The position numbers and the translations under genes were made by a program. DNA of 64,000 nt from GCA-2733415 sp964276095 (GTDB taxonomy: Bacteria > Bacteroidota > Bacteroidia > Flavobacteriales > Flavobacteriaceae), in assembly GCA_964276095.1 (NCBI GenBank), contig CAXYDR010000003.1:1550001-1614000 (forward strand), read 5' to 3'. Within the stretch, counting starts at the first letter, position 1; each line of letters opens with the position of its first letter. Shown here piece by piece: positions 27,324 through 35,112 of this stretch. The notes under the pieces were generated by a model. The model did no database searches. It was not told the origin of the DNA and saw only the letters and a program-made list of their open reading frames with translations.

Positions 27324-28346
27324 ATGAATAAATATATTCTCCTTTTATCTTTTTTGTTGATAGTGATTCAATTGTCATGTAAAGGTCAAACTGAATCAAA
27401 AATTAATGGAGTGTCTTTTGTCGCATCTGGAAAAAAAGTAGATAGTAAACACACTATTCCAGTAGTTAATTTAAATGCGAATTATGCAGCAGTAATGCCT
27501 TTCGGTTTCTCTAAAAATTTGCAATCACCTACAATAGGATTTAATAGTGATCGACAATGGTTTGGTGAACGAATTGATGGTGTTGCACAGTATATTAGTG
27601 AGTTACATAAAAGTAATATTAAAACAATGCTCAAACCACAAATTTGGGTAATGAAAGGGGAGTTTACAGGAAAAATTTCCATGGCAAATGAAGCTGATTG
27701 GTTAACTTTAGAAAAAACCTATACAGACTTTATACTAACTTATGCAAAAGTGGCTCATGAAAATAATGTAGCTATCTATTGTATAGGAACAGAGTTGGGT
27801 TTGTTTGTAAAACAACGTCCCGAGTATTGGAAAGGCTTAATACAAAAAGTAAAAACTATTTATAAAGGAAAACTAACGTATGCAGCTAATTGGGATGAAT
27901 ACCCGAAAACAACTTTTTGGGATGAATTAGATTATGTTGGGATTGATGGGTATTTTCCACTCTCAGAAGCTAAAACTCCAAAGATTTCTGTTTTAAAAGA
28001 AAAGTGGCAAAAGCATAAATCAGCAATGAAGAAACATTCCGATTCTTTGCAAAAGAAAATACTTTTTACTGAATTTGGATATAGGAGTGTTGATTATGCT
28101 GCAGCTAAACCATGGGAAATTGATCATAATAAAACTTCAGTAAACCTTGATGGGCAAGTGAATACTACACAAGCACTTTTTGAAGAGTTGTGGTATGAAG
28201 AATGGTTTGCGGGAGGTTTCGTATGGAAATGGTTTATTGATCATGAAAATGTAGGTGGAGTTGATAACCCAAGATTTACACCTCAAAATAAACCAGCAGA
28301 AGAAACCATTAGAATATTTTACGCTAGAGTTAATAAAGATGAATAA
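27324..28346 (+). CDS. Glycoside hydrolase family 113-like lipoprotein
   Basis: A 340-residue protein with a signal peptide ending VIQLSC, a lipobox, so probably an outer-membrane lipoprotein. The remainder looks like a TIM-barrel hydrolase: MLKPQIWV (about residues 95-102) on one strand, YCIGTELG (about 153-160) with a candidate acid/base Glu, GIDGYFPLSE (about 211-220) and LFTEFGYRS (about 251-259) with a candidate nucleophile Glu, then VWKWFID near the end. This order fits GH113 (beta-mannanase family) and related clan A enzymes. It lies 35 bases after the DM13 gene. Confidence 0.8.
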   Translation: MNKYILLLSFLLIVIQLSCKGQTESKINGVSFVASGKKVDSKHTIPVVNLNANYAAVMPFGFSKNLQSPTIGFNSDRQWFGERIDGVAQYISELHKSNIKTMLKPQIWVMKGEFTGKISMANEADWLTLEKTYTDFILTYAKVAHENNVAIYCIGTELGLFVKQRPEYWKGLIQKVKTIYKGKLTYAANWDEYPKTTFWDELDYVGIDGYFPLSEAKTPKISVLKEKWQKHKSAMKKHSDSLQKKILFTEFGYRSVDYAAAKPWEIDHNKTSVNLDGQVNTTQALFEELWYEEWFAGGFVWKWFIDHENVGGVDNPRFTPQNKPAEETIRIFYARVNKDE

Positions 28347-28396
28347 TAAGAATACTACCCATTTTTGTTGTAACAAACCAACAGAAGCACACACTA

Positions 28397-28465
28397 ATTG
28401 GTATAACTAAAAAGGTCTATATCAAAAAGTCATTCGATTATACTATTATCATTATCGCAATTGTT
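28397..28465 (+). other. In-frame N-terminal extension of the M50-like gene without a canonical start codon
   Basis: The frame of the M50 gene is open from 28343 and reads IGITKKVYIKKSFDYTIIII before reaching the GTG at 28466. The Lys-rich stretch followed by a hydrophobic run looks like a real membrane-insertion signal. No ATG, GTG or TTG occurs in frame before 28466; ATT at 28397 or an ATA codon would be needed. Confidence 0.4.
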
Positions 28466-29131
28466 GTGATTGCAATATGGCAACTTCCATACTTAGGTTG
28501 GGTACAATATCCATTTGTTTTATTAGGGACATGGTTTCATGAAATGGGGCATGGACTAACTGCTTTGTTGGTAGGAGGAACTTTTGAGTATCTGGAAATT
28601 TATGAAAATGGTGGAGGTGTAGCATATTCTGATATTGGAAGTACTTATCTACCCATTGGTCTTGCTAAAGCTTGTACTGCTGCAGGTGGATTATTTGGGC
28701 CTGTTATAACTGGAGTTTTTTTAATAGCTTCAGCTAAATACCACAAAAGCTCCATGGTTATGCTTAGGCTATTGATTGCTTTGATAATGGTATCTTTAAT
28801 ATTATGGGTCAGATCCTTTTGGGGAATTGCAGTAATGAGTGGTTACACGGTTTTATTAATAGGAATTACACTATTTAAAAGCAGAAAATTGGAAGTAATT
28901 ACCATTTTGTTTTTAGGAGTGCAATCGGTATTAAGTACTTATGTTCAACTAGATTATTTATTCACGAAACAGTTTGAAAGAAACGGAGCTGTTCAAATTT
29001 CAGATACTCAAGCTATAGCACATAATACATTCGGAACGTATTGGATGTGGGCGATAATTATAACTATTACAAGTGTATATTTATTATGGAAAAGTATTCG
29101 ATTTTATTTCAATACTAAGCCTAGTTTATAA
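28466..29131 (+). CDS. M50-like membrane zinc metallopeptidase
   Basis: At least 221 residues with about five or six hydrophobic helices. GTWFHEMGHGLTALLVGG (about residues 22-39 from the GTG) contains the HExxH zinc motif inside a membrane helix, as in site-2 proteases and the M50B-like family; AAGGLFGPVITGVFL follows. The annotated GTG start would cut into the first helix; the in-frame extension upstream is described separately. It ends only four bases from the convergent arsenosugar glycosyltransferase gene. Co-directional with the DM13 and GH113 genes. Substrate unknown. Confidence 0.75.
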   Translation: MIAIWQLPYLGWVQYPFVLLGTWFHEMGHGLTALLVGGTFEYLEIYENGGGVAYSDIGSTYLPIGLAKACTAAGGLFGPVITGVFLIASAKYHKSSMVMLRLLIALIMVSLILWVRSFWGIAVMSGYTVLLIGITLFKSRKLEVITILFLGVQSVLSTYVQLDYLFTKQFERNGAVQISDTQAIAHNTFGTYWMWAIIITITSVYLLWKSIRFYFNTKPSL

Positions 29132-29135
29132 TTGA

Positions 29136-29846
29136 TTAGTCTTTTATATGCTTCAGGTAATAGGCATATAAATCATCAGCTGAGGCGCCAAACCATTTTT
29201 TCACATAGATAGTCCAGAAATGGTATTGCAGTTTCCAAACTCCATTAGTTTCATAACGTCTTGCTGAGGTTGTTATCCATTCTGGAATGACCACAAATTG
29301 TTTTCGAGCATATAATTTATTTATCAAATCATTGTCTTCATACACCGTAAACTGTTCGTTAAAACAACCTAATTCATTAAAGAGTCCTTTTGTTATAAAC
29401 TGACTTTGATCGCCTCCTCTACAAGCACGCCATTTGAACTGGGTTAGCCATCCTGCTAATTTCAGCCACCAATGGTTGCAATCAAATTTCATTTTAAAAC
29501 AACCTGCTAAATTTCCATTTTCTACTTCATCTATAATAAGTTGATCGAAGTTTACAGGAGGGAAGGAATCGGCATGTAGAAAATAAAGTATGTCTCCATT
29601 AGTATTTCTAGCGCCTTGATTCATTTGTTTGGCTCTACCACGTTCGGAAGTGAATAATTGAACTTGCGTGTTTGTTTTAATGAAATCAGTAATAATATTT
29701 TGAGTATCATCATCACTACCACAATCGACCACAATAATTTCTGAAATATTATTTGTAGAGCTACTATGTAATAGATGAAGTAATAAACGTTTTATGTTTA
29801 CTGCTTCATTTAAGGTAGGAATTATAATAGAAATTGTTTGATTCAT
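29136..29846 (-). CDS. TIGR04283-type arsenosugar biosynthesis glycosyltransferase
   Basis: A 236-residue family 2 glycosyltransferase. ISIIIPTLNEAVNIKRLL (residues 5-22) and VDCGSDDDT (about 45-53) form the nucleotide-binding half, ILYFLHADSFPP (about 86-97) is the DxD-like motif with HAD, and GGDQSQF (about 143-149) with EDNDLI (about 169-174) are the acceptor-side motifs. This pattern is that of TIGR04283 proteins, which are found in arsenosugar loci. Last gene of the locus, 39 bases after the DUF547 gene. Its exact sugar transfer step is inferred from company, not from sequence. Confidence 0.85.
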   Translation of the reverse strand: MNQTISIIIPTLNEAVNIKRLLLHLLHSSSTNNISEIIVVDCGSDDDTQNIITDFIKTNTQVQLFTSERGRAKQMNQGARNTNGDILYFLHADSFPPVNFDQLIIDEVENGNLAGCFKMKFDCNHWWLKLAGWLTQFKWRACRGGDQSQFITKGLFNELGCFNEQFTVYEDNDLINKLYARKQFVVIPEWITTSARRYETNGVWKLQYHFWTIYVKKWFGASADDLYAYYLKHIKD

Positions 29847-29885
29847 AATATGTGAAACACAAAATTCAGTTTGTAAAATAAATCT

Positions 29886-30746
29886 CTAATGCCCATTATG
29901 GGTTTCATTCAAATTCCAATCGTATTTTCTAAAGGATTTCTTTGCATTATTTTCAATGGTAATATCAGCATATTTATTGAGGTAATCAATTAGCGAGCCT
30001 TCTGTTTTAAAATCTTTTGCGTACCACTGAAATATTTTGGATAATTGAATGGAATTTTCTGAAATGGTATTCCTGCTTTTATCATTTATAAATTGATGTG
30101 CTAGAAAATCTAATTCGTTAAGCACATTATTTGCTGTAAACGCTCGGTTCAATAACGGCGGACAAGAAAATGAAGCACAGTTGATTCCAAAATGAATTCT
30201 AGGTTCATTCATTTTACGAAGTATTTTGTGTTCAATATCACTTAAATTATACCACTTACTTCCTAATTTGAAAAACCGACTATCCCATGCGTTTTTGATG
30301 TCTTTGATGCTTTTAGTAGGGTAATTATCAATAATCAGTTTAATAGTAAAAGCATTGTAAGTATTCATCCAATAAGCCAGCTTATCTTCTTTTGTCCATT
30401 TTTCAGTTGGCATATTTTCTGATAACGCTACTAAATAAGACTTGAAAATTGTTTTGTTTTTTATGAAACCTTTATAGTTTGTTTCTCCTTTTTCTGAAAT
30501 GTTTTCTTCTAATAAATTGTTGAATATAGTATGGTTAAAGAATTCAATGTTTTCTATTGATTGTGTTTCTTTGGTGTCTTCAGTTGTAATAATGGGAGTT
30601 TTAGTTGGTTCTGGAATTGTATCCGGAGTTATTTGCACAACTTCTTTTTGGTCAGGTTTTTCAGAAATTATTTTCTTAGTACTACTACATGAAATTAGAA
30701 GCAGTAGTGTAGTGAATATTAATATCGTTTTATAATGTAATTTCAT
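29886..30746 (-). CDS. DUF547 domain lipoprotein
   Basis: A 286-residue protein. The signal sequence ends LLLLISC (lipobox, Cys20), followed by a Thr/Pro/Glu-rich linker of about 50 residues. The DUF547 domain covers about 70-260: WTKEDKLAYWMNTYNAFTIK, LSDIEHKILR, PRIHFGINCASFSCPPL and KIFQWYAKDF. The His in RIHFGINCAS and the nearby Cys are strongly conserved in the family, but function is unknown. It starts nine bases after the phosphate transporter gene and belongs to the same transcript. DUF547 proteins recur near arsenosugar genes, as far as I recall. Confidence 0.85.
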   Translation of the reverse strand: MKLHYKTILIFTTLLLLISCSSTKKIISEKPDQKEVVQITPDTIPEPTKTPIITTEDTKETQSIENIEFFNHTIFNNLLEENISEKGETNYKGFIKNKTIFKSYLVALSENMPTEKWTKEDKLAYWMNTYNAFTIKLIIDNYPTKSIKDIKNAWDSRFFKLGSKWYNLSDIEHKILRKMNEPRIHFGINCASFSCPPLLNRAFTANNVLNELDFLAHQFINDKSRNTISENSIQLSKIFQWYAKDFKTEGSLIDYLNKYADITIENNAKKSFRKYDWNLNETHNGH

Positions 30747-30755
30747 ATTATAAAT

Positions 30756-31859
30756 TTAAACAAATTGTGATAGTAAAAAATAAACTAAGGCACTAATTAA
30801 TGCAGCGATAGGTAATGTAAGTGCCCACGATAGTACAATTTTCCCTATCATTTTATAGTCAGCTTTTTTGGTTACTGTTCCTATACCAAAAATTGATCCA
30901 ATTGAAACATGAGTAGTTGATACTGGTAAACCATGAATACTTGCTGTTGTAACTAGTAATCCTGTAACTAAATTAGCGGTAAAACCTTGCCCAGGATTCA
31001 TTGGTGTTATTTTAGTACTCATCGTCATCCCTACCTTTTTTGCGTTTAATAATCCCCCAATAGCCATTGTAATTGCAATGGCTAACATACTCCATTTAAT
31101 ATCTAAGGAATTGATGATTAATAATAGTCCAACAATTTTTGGAGTGTCATTTAAACCTCTTGCAAATGATACAATTCCTGAACTGATATAATGAAGGATA
31201 TCTAATGTTTTTTGAGCAGAAAAGCCTAAGAGTTTTCCGCTATAAACTTCTATGGTAGTATTCTTATAAGCTTGGGAGTTACTATCTAATATAACTGACG
31301 CGTTCATTTGCATTCTTGAAATCTCAGGGTTAGAGTAAACAGCGATTTCAGATTGTTTATTGATTTTAAAAAGTGCTCTAAAATACCTGAAAATCAAGTA
31401 TAAAATATAACTCCCAATTGCTGCCATTAGCGGACTAACAATTAATGGAACTAAAAAGGCATTTCCTAGTTTTTCAAAATTAAAAGCACTTCCAACAGCC
31501 ATTACTCCACTTCCAAATAAGGCGCCGACTAAACTATGAGTTGTTGATATAGGCATTCCTATTTTTGTAGCAGTAAAAACAGTTATTGCTGCTCCTAGTG
31601 CAATTGCAATTGCAAATGAAGGTAGAAGTAGTAGTTCATTTGGGACTAAGCCTTTCCCAGAAAAGTTTTTTACTAATTCTTCTGCTAAAAATATAGCAGA
31701 AATAGATCCCAGTGCCGTAGTAATTGTTGCCCATCCAATTGCTTTTCTGTAATTGGTTGTTCCGCTACCAAATAGAGTAGCAACTCCTTTAAAATTATCG
31801 TTCGCACCATTACTATATGCTAAGAAACATGCGGTCAGAAACAGAAGTATGTATATCAT
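30756..31859 (-). CDS. PiT-family inorganic phosphate transporter
   Basis: A 367-residue inner-membrane transporter. The two PiT repeats are visible: SNGANDNFKGVATLFGSG (about residues 16-33) with the signature GANDxxxGVA, and FARGLNDTPKIVGLLLI (about 231-247) with the second GxNDxxK signature. About ten helices. The family symports phosphate with H+ or Na+; arsenate is a known mimic. Placed in the arsenosugar locus between ArsM and a DUF547 lipoprotein, it could help keep phosphate uptake up under arsenate, or could be the arsenate entry route; neither is shown by sequence. Confidence 0.9.
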   Translation of the reverse strand: MIYILLFLTACFLAYSNGANDNFKGVATLFGSGTTNYRKAIGWATITTALGSISAIFLAEELVKNFSGKGLVPNELLLLPSFAIAIALGAAITVFTATKIGMPISTTHSLVGALFGSGVMAVGSAFNFEKLGNAFLVPLIVSPLMAAIGSYILYLIFRYFRALFKINKQSEIAVYSNPEISRMQMNASVILDSNSQAYKNTTIEVYSGKLLGFSAQKTLDILHYISSGIVSFARGLNDTPKIVGLLLIINSLDIKWSMLAIAITMAIGGLLNAKKVGMTMSTKITPMNPGQGFTANLVTGLLVTTASIHGLPVSTTHVSIGSIFGIGTVTKKADYKMIGKIVLSWALTLPIAALISALVYFLLSQFV

Positions 31860-31960
31860 AGTTAATTAAATAATATATTATGAATTTAAGAAAATCTTTT
31901 AGTTATTCTAGAATTTATAGTCGCACTTAAGTAAATTGAATTACAAAATGATGTAAATAA

Positions 31961-31992
31961 AAAAGCCTTTCTTTTATAGAAGAAAGGCTTTT
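31961..31992 (-). terminator. Intrinsic terminator of arsM
   Basis: 12-bp stem aaaagcctttct / agaaaggctttt, an 8-base loop and a U-run on the minus strand, 20 bases after the arsM stop. It splits the arsenosugar locus into two likely transcripts or tunes expression of the distal genes. Confidence 0.8.
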
Positions 31993-32012
31993 AGTATTAT
32001 TGTATTTAGGGA

Positions 32013-32981
32013 TTAACAACATCCTCCTCCATCATAATGGAAAGTAGATTCTGAAAAGTAAATATCATCTCTGTTTAAAGCTTTTAAGGCAGCAGTAGTT
32101 TTATCACAAATTGCTAATGGTTGATTTTTTAACAAGATGTGTCCCTGTTTGTCATCAAAATAATCTTCATCACCGTAATATATTGCAGCTTTACCAGTAA
32201 AGATACATGGTCCATCAGCAGGCATTGGGTCTTTAATTGCGGCAACTTCTATTGATTCAATATATATCAATTCATCAGTAGGGTAGTTCTTTGGATCTAA
32301 AATACGGTAAGGCTTACGAGCTCTAATTTCAATAGTTCCGAAACCAGCATCAGTTAAAGCTTTTACGTATTCAGCAATTGGTAAACTACCACTTAAACAT
32401 AATGCGCGTAAACGATCATCATTACGTAAAGTGTCATTCATTGGTTGCTCACACGTTGGGTCACTCATTACTAATTTACCGTGTGGTTTTAATACACGAT
32501 ACATTTCCTCGATAGCTTTCTTTAAATCTTCTGCTTTAAAAATATTAAATAAACAGTTTTGAGCAGCAACATCTATTGAGTTATCGGCTACATTTAGGTT
32601 TAGAGCATCTCCTTTTACAAGGTCTACATATTCACTTTTAAACCAATCGTTTTGTTCTTCAGCAATTTTAAAGTTCTTACGAGAAGCTTCAAGCATTTCG
32701 TCAACAACATCTACACCAATAACACCACCTTTTTGACGATTGAAATAAGAGAATTGTAATAATTCCATTCCCCCTCCAACACCAACATATAACATTTTTG
32801 GATTATTAGATAAATCACGTGCATGAACTGTAGATCCACATCCATAATTCATCTCTTGCATGATTTTAGGTATTTTAAGACCAGGTAGTTCCCAAATAGG
32901 ATTTGTAGTACAACATAAACCAACATCTGGTGTTAATGCAGCTTCCTTATATACATCATGTGTAGCATCTAAATAACTCAT
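32013..32981 (-). CDS. arsM: Arsenosugar biosynthesis arsenite methyltransferase ArsM
   Basis: A 322-residue SAM-dependent methyltransferase. LYVGVGGGMELLQFS (about residues 64-78) is motif I, GVIGVDVVDEML (about 85-96) motif II, KGDALNLNVADNSIDVAAQN (about 123-142) motif III. ArsM enzymes bind arsenite with conserved Cys. Here several Cys are placed to do so: the N-terminal CC in LCCTTNP (about 23-24), Cys49, Cys144, and the C-terminal GGGCC. Genes around it (ArsS, nucleoside phosphorylase, two glycosyltransferases) place it in arsenosugar synthesis, where it makes dimethylarsenic for ArsS. It lies 22 bases after the phosphorylase gene. Confidence 0.9.
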   Translation of the reverse strand: MSYLDATHDVYKEAALTPDVGLCCTTNPIWELPGLKIPKIMQEMNYGCGSTVHARDLSNNPKMLYVGVGGGMELLQFSYFNRQKGGVIGVDVVDEMLEASRKNFKIAEEQNDWFKSEYVDLVKGDALNLNVADNSIDVAAQNCLFNIFKAEDLKKAIEEMYRVLKPHGKLVMSDPTCEQPMNDTLRNDDRLRALCLSGSLPIAEYVKALTDAGFGTIEIRARKPYRILDPKNYPTDELIYIESIEVAAIKDPMPADGPCIFTGKAAIYYGDEDYFDDKQGHILLKNQPLAICDKTTAALKALNRDDIYFSESTFHYDGGGCC

Positions 32982-33003
32982 ATTTTTTATAGTTAAATGT
33001 CTC

Positions 33004-33819
33004 TTAGAGACTTTTTATCAATTCTTTAAATAGTGTAATCATTTTTGGCTCAGCTTCTCCAGCTATAGCAATAATTTCTTCAATATTTACAGGTTGCAAA
33101 TTGTTAGGGTCACATTCATCTGTTAATACTGAAACTGCAGCAGTTTCAATATTTAAATGATTGGCAACAATAATTTCAGGTACAGTACTCATTCCAACAA
33201 CATCAGCTCCTAAAAGTCCTAACATTCTATATTCAGCTCTAGTTTCTAATTGTGGTCCAACAACACTTGCGTAAACACCTTCGTGTAAGGTTATGTCGTT
33301 CACTTTAGCTATAGCTTTCAGTTGGCTGTTTATTTTTTTAGAATAGGGGGCAAGCATGTCTGTAAATTGAGTCCCGAATTCACCCACGTTAGCAAATGCA
33401 AGTGGCGAACTTCCTTGTAGATTGATATGATCATCAAGTAACATCATATCCCCTTTTTTGTACTTTAGGTTGATGGCTCCTGCGGCATTTGAAACTAATA
33501 ATTTTTGAATTCCTAAACCATGCATAGTGCGAATTCCATAAGTAACTTCCCATAGGTTGTAACCTTCATATAAATGGAAGCGACCAGCCATAACAATTAC
33601 TTTCTTTCCTTCTAAGGTTCCATAAATTAGTTTTCCTGAATGAAACTCTACGGTTGCTTTAGGGAAATGAGGGATATCAGTATAAGCGATTTCTTGCTCA
33701 ATTTGTATTTCATCAACTATACGTCCTAAGCCGGTACCAAGAACTATTCCTATTTCTGGATTGTTAATTCCTTTAGATTTTAAGTAGGAGATGGTTTCTT
33801 GTAAGTGTTGTTTTTTCAT
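33004..33819 (-). CDS. Purine-nucleoside phosphorylase
   Basis: A 271-residue trimeric-type (PNP/MTAP family) phosphorylase. IGIVLGTGLGRIVDE (about residues 23-37) is the phosphate-binding loop, FHSGKLIYG and HLYEGY follow, VSNAAGAINLKYKKGD (about 109-124) is the family signature, and VLTDECDPNN lies at the base pocket. In the arsenosugar locus the probable role is removal of adenine from the arsenic-bearing deoxyadenosine made by ArsS; alternatively it is an ordinary salvage enzyme that shares the operon. The intergenic gaps on both sides are only 31 and 22 bases. Confidence 0.93.
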   Translation of the reverse strand: MKKQHLQETISYLKSKGINNPEIGIVLGTGLGRIVDEIQIEQEIAYTDIPHFPKATVEFHSGKLIYGTLEGKKVIVMAGRFHLYEGYNLWEVTYGIRTMHGLGIQKLLVSNAAGAINLKYKKGDMMLLDDHINLQGSSPLAFANVGEFGTQFTDMLAPYSKKINSQLKAIAKVNDITLHEGVYASVVGPQLETRAEYRMLGLLGADVVGMSTVPEIIVANHLNIETAAVSVLTDECDPNNLQPVNIEEIIAIAGEAEPKMITLFKELIKSL

Positions 33820-33850
33820 ATTAATTACTCTCGAAATTGAGTGATTTTGT

Positions 33851-34489
33851 TTAATTATTTAAATATGGTTTAAAGATATCATAATCTTTTACATCGTCAA
33901 AAACATCTATGTCGTTTAATGGTTCTAGAAGCGCAATTTTTTTAGTGTTTAAATCTTTTAAAGTGTCTTTTCTTACAGTTTCGGTTCCCCAATTTTTATT
34001 TTCAAAAATATTGGGAAGTAAGGTTTTCATCCCTAATAAATAATAGCCACCATCTTCTGCCGGACCTATAGTTACATCATGAGAATCTAGTTTATCAAAA
34101 GCGTCTTGAATATGCTGAGGTTTTAAATCGTATAAATCACTTCCTACAATTAACACCTTTTCATACCCAGCCTTAAAACTATCATTGAATGCGTTTTGCA
34201 TTCTGTAACCTAAGTCAACTCCATGTTGTTGGTGTTTTTGATAAATGGTGTTATCCCATAAATCATTATTTCGAACTTTTACAGAATAGTAAACTGCTTT
34301 GTCACAAGCTAACTGTTCAACAACATTGGCAGTGTGTTGCAATAACATTTTATATATGGTCAATGCATTTTCATCGCCAACTGTTTTTGCTAAACGAGTT
34401 TTACATTTTCCTAATTCTGGATTACGTGTAAATATTAGTATTAAGTTCTTAGTTTTTATCACGAATATTGTTTGTTTTTTTGTTGTCAT
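33851..34489 (-). CDS. TIGR04282-type arsenosugar biosynthesis glycosyltransferase (DUF2064)
   Basis: A 212-residue GT-A-like protein. LILIFTRNPELGKCKTRLAK (about residues 16-35) is the conserved KTRLA start, VLIVGSDLYDL (about 114-124) the metal-binding strand, and IGPAEDGGYYLLGM (about 141-154) the signature of TIGR04282/DUF2064. The ATG at 34489 lies inside the left arm of a palindromic repeat and the first 10 residues (MTTKKQTIFV) do not fit the family, whose members start close to the KxKNLILIF stretch. A GTG at 34462 would give MIKTKNLIL and may be the original start. Confidence 0.88.
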   Translation of the reverse strand: MTTKKQTIFVIKTKNLILIFTRNPELGKCKTRLAKTVGDENALTIYKMLLQHTANVVEQLACDKAVYYSVKVRNNDLWDNTIYQKHQQHGVDLGYRMQNAFNDSFKAGYEKVLIVGSDLYDLKPQHIQDAFDKLDSHDVTIGPAEDGGYYLLGMKTLLPNIFENKNWGTETVRKDTLKDLNTKKIALLEPLNDIDVFDDVKDYDIFKPYLNN

Positions 34490-34562
34490 TTCGACGATAA
34501 GAGAAATTTCATCCTGAGAATAACATGCGATTTCTCAGTCGTTCCTCCATCGAAATGACAAT
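34483..34562. repeat. Intact palindromic intergenic repeat (REP-like)
   Basis: 80-bp imperfect palindrome with outer arms ttgtcatttcg / cgaaatgacaa and inner arms agagaaat / atttctc. This form (tcatttcga ... tcgaaatgaca) is common as short dispersed repeats in flavobacterial genomes. Here it lies between the rhodanese and TIGR04282 genes and overlaps the apparent start codon of the latter. Confidence 0.75.
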
Positions 34563-34601
34563 GCATTTCTTTATAGGATACTACTATTATCTACTCTTTA
34601 A

Positions 34602-35024
34602 TTATTTCGTCGCGTAAATTTTCACTCCATTCTCTAGCCATTTACTCCATTCCTTATTATAACAATGGACTTTTTCGGTAGCTTCTGATTCGGAGTTTAT
34701 TATAGTGTAGTCATTATTTTTCCAATCAAAAATACCACCGTACAAATTGTAAACTAGATGTCCTTTTTCCAATAATTTTTCTCCAATTTTTTCGCTTCGA
34801 TACCCAATAGAACAATATACTACAATCGGTTTATTAGATTTTATTTTCTTAATTGTATTATGAATATCAAAATCATCATAACCTACCCAAATTGAATTTT
34901 CAAGATGACTTACCTTGAATTCATTCAATTCTCTTGAGTCAAGAATAATATATTTATTATAATTATTTTTTAGATCAGTTGAACTAATAAACGGGACAGT
35001 TTTTTGCAAAGTATTATCAACCAT
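34602..35024 (-). CDS. Rhodanese-domain protein, probably exported
   Basis: A single rhodanese domain of 140 residues from the first ATG. ILDSRELNEFKVSHLENSIW (about residues 27-46) is the first half of the fold and VVYCSIGYRSEKIGEKL (about 68-84) holds the active-site loop with Cys71 in CxxGxRS, as in sulfurtransferases. The ATG at 35024 follows an in-frame signal peptide-like stretch (see 35025-35096), so the real protein is probably longer and periplasmic. It is 16 bases after arsS if that upstream start is used. Possible role is handling persulfide or thiolated arsenic, which is inference. Confidence 0.8.
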   Translation of the reverse strand: MVDNTLQKTVPFISSTDLKNNYNKYIILDSRELNEFKVSHLENSIWVGYDDFDIHNTIKKIKSNKPIVVYCSIGYRSEKIGEKLLEKGHLVYNLYGGIFDWKNNDYTIINSESEATEKVHCYNKEWSKWLENGVKIYATK

Positions 35025-35096
35025 TTTATCAAAAGATGATTCTTGCCCTATGCAAATAGTGCTAAAAAATAAGGATATGTAAATTAAGTATTTGAT
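35025..35096 (-). other. In-frame signal-peptide extension of the rhodanese gene without canonical start
   Basis: Upstream of the ATG at 35024 the frame is open to a stop at 35118-35120 and reads IKYLIYISLFFSTICIGQ, then ESSFDK. This has the basic start, hydrophobic core and terminal Gln typical of flavobacterial signal peptides. No ATG, GTG or TTG is available; ATC at 35094-35096 is placed exactly where Met would be expected. Confidence 0.5.
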
Positions 35097-35112
35097 GTTT
35101 GTGGTAGTTTGA

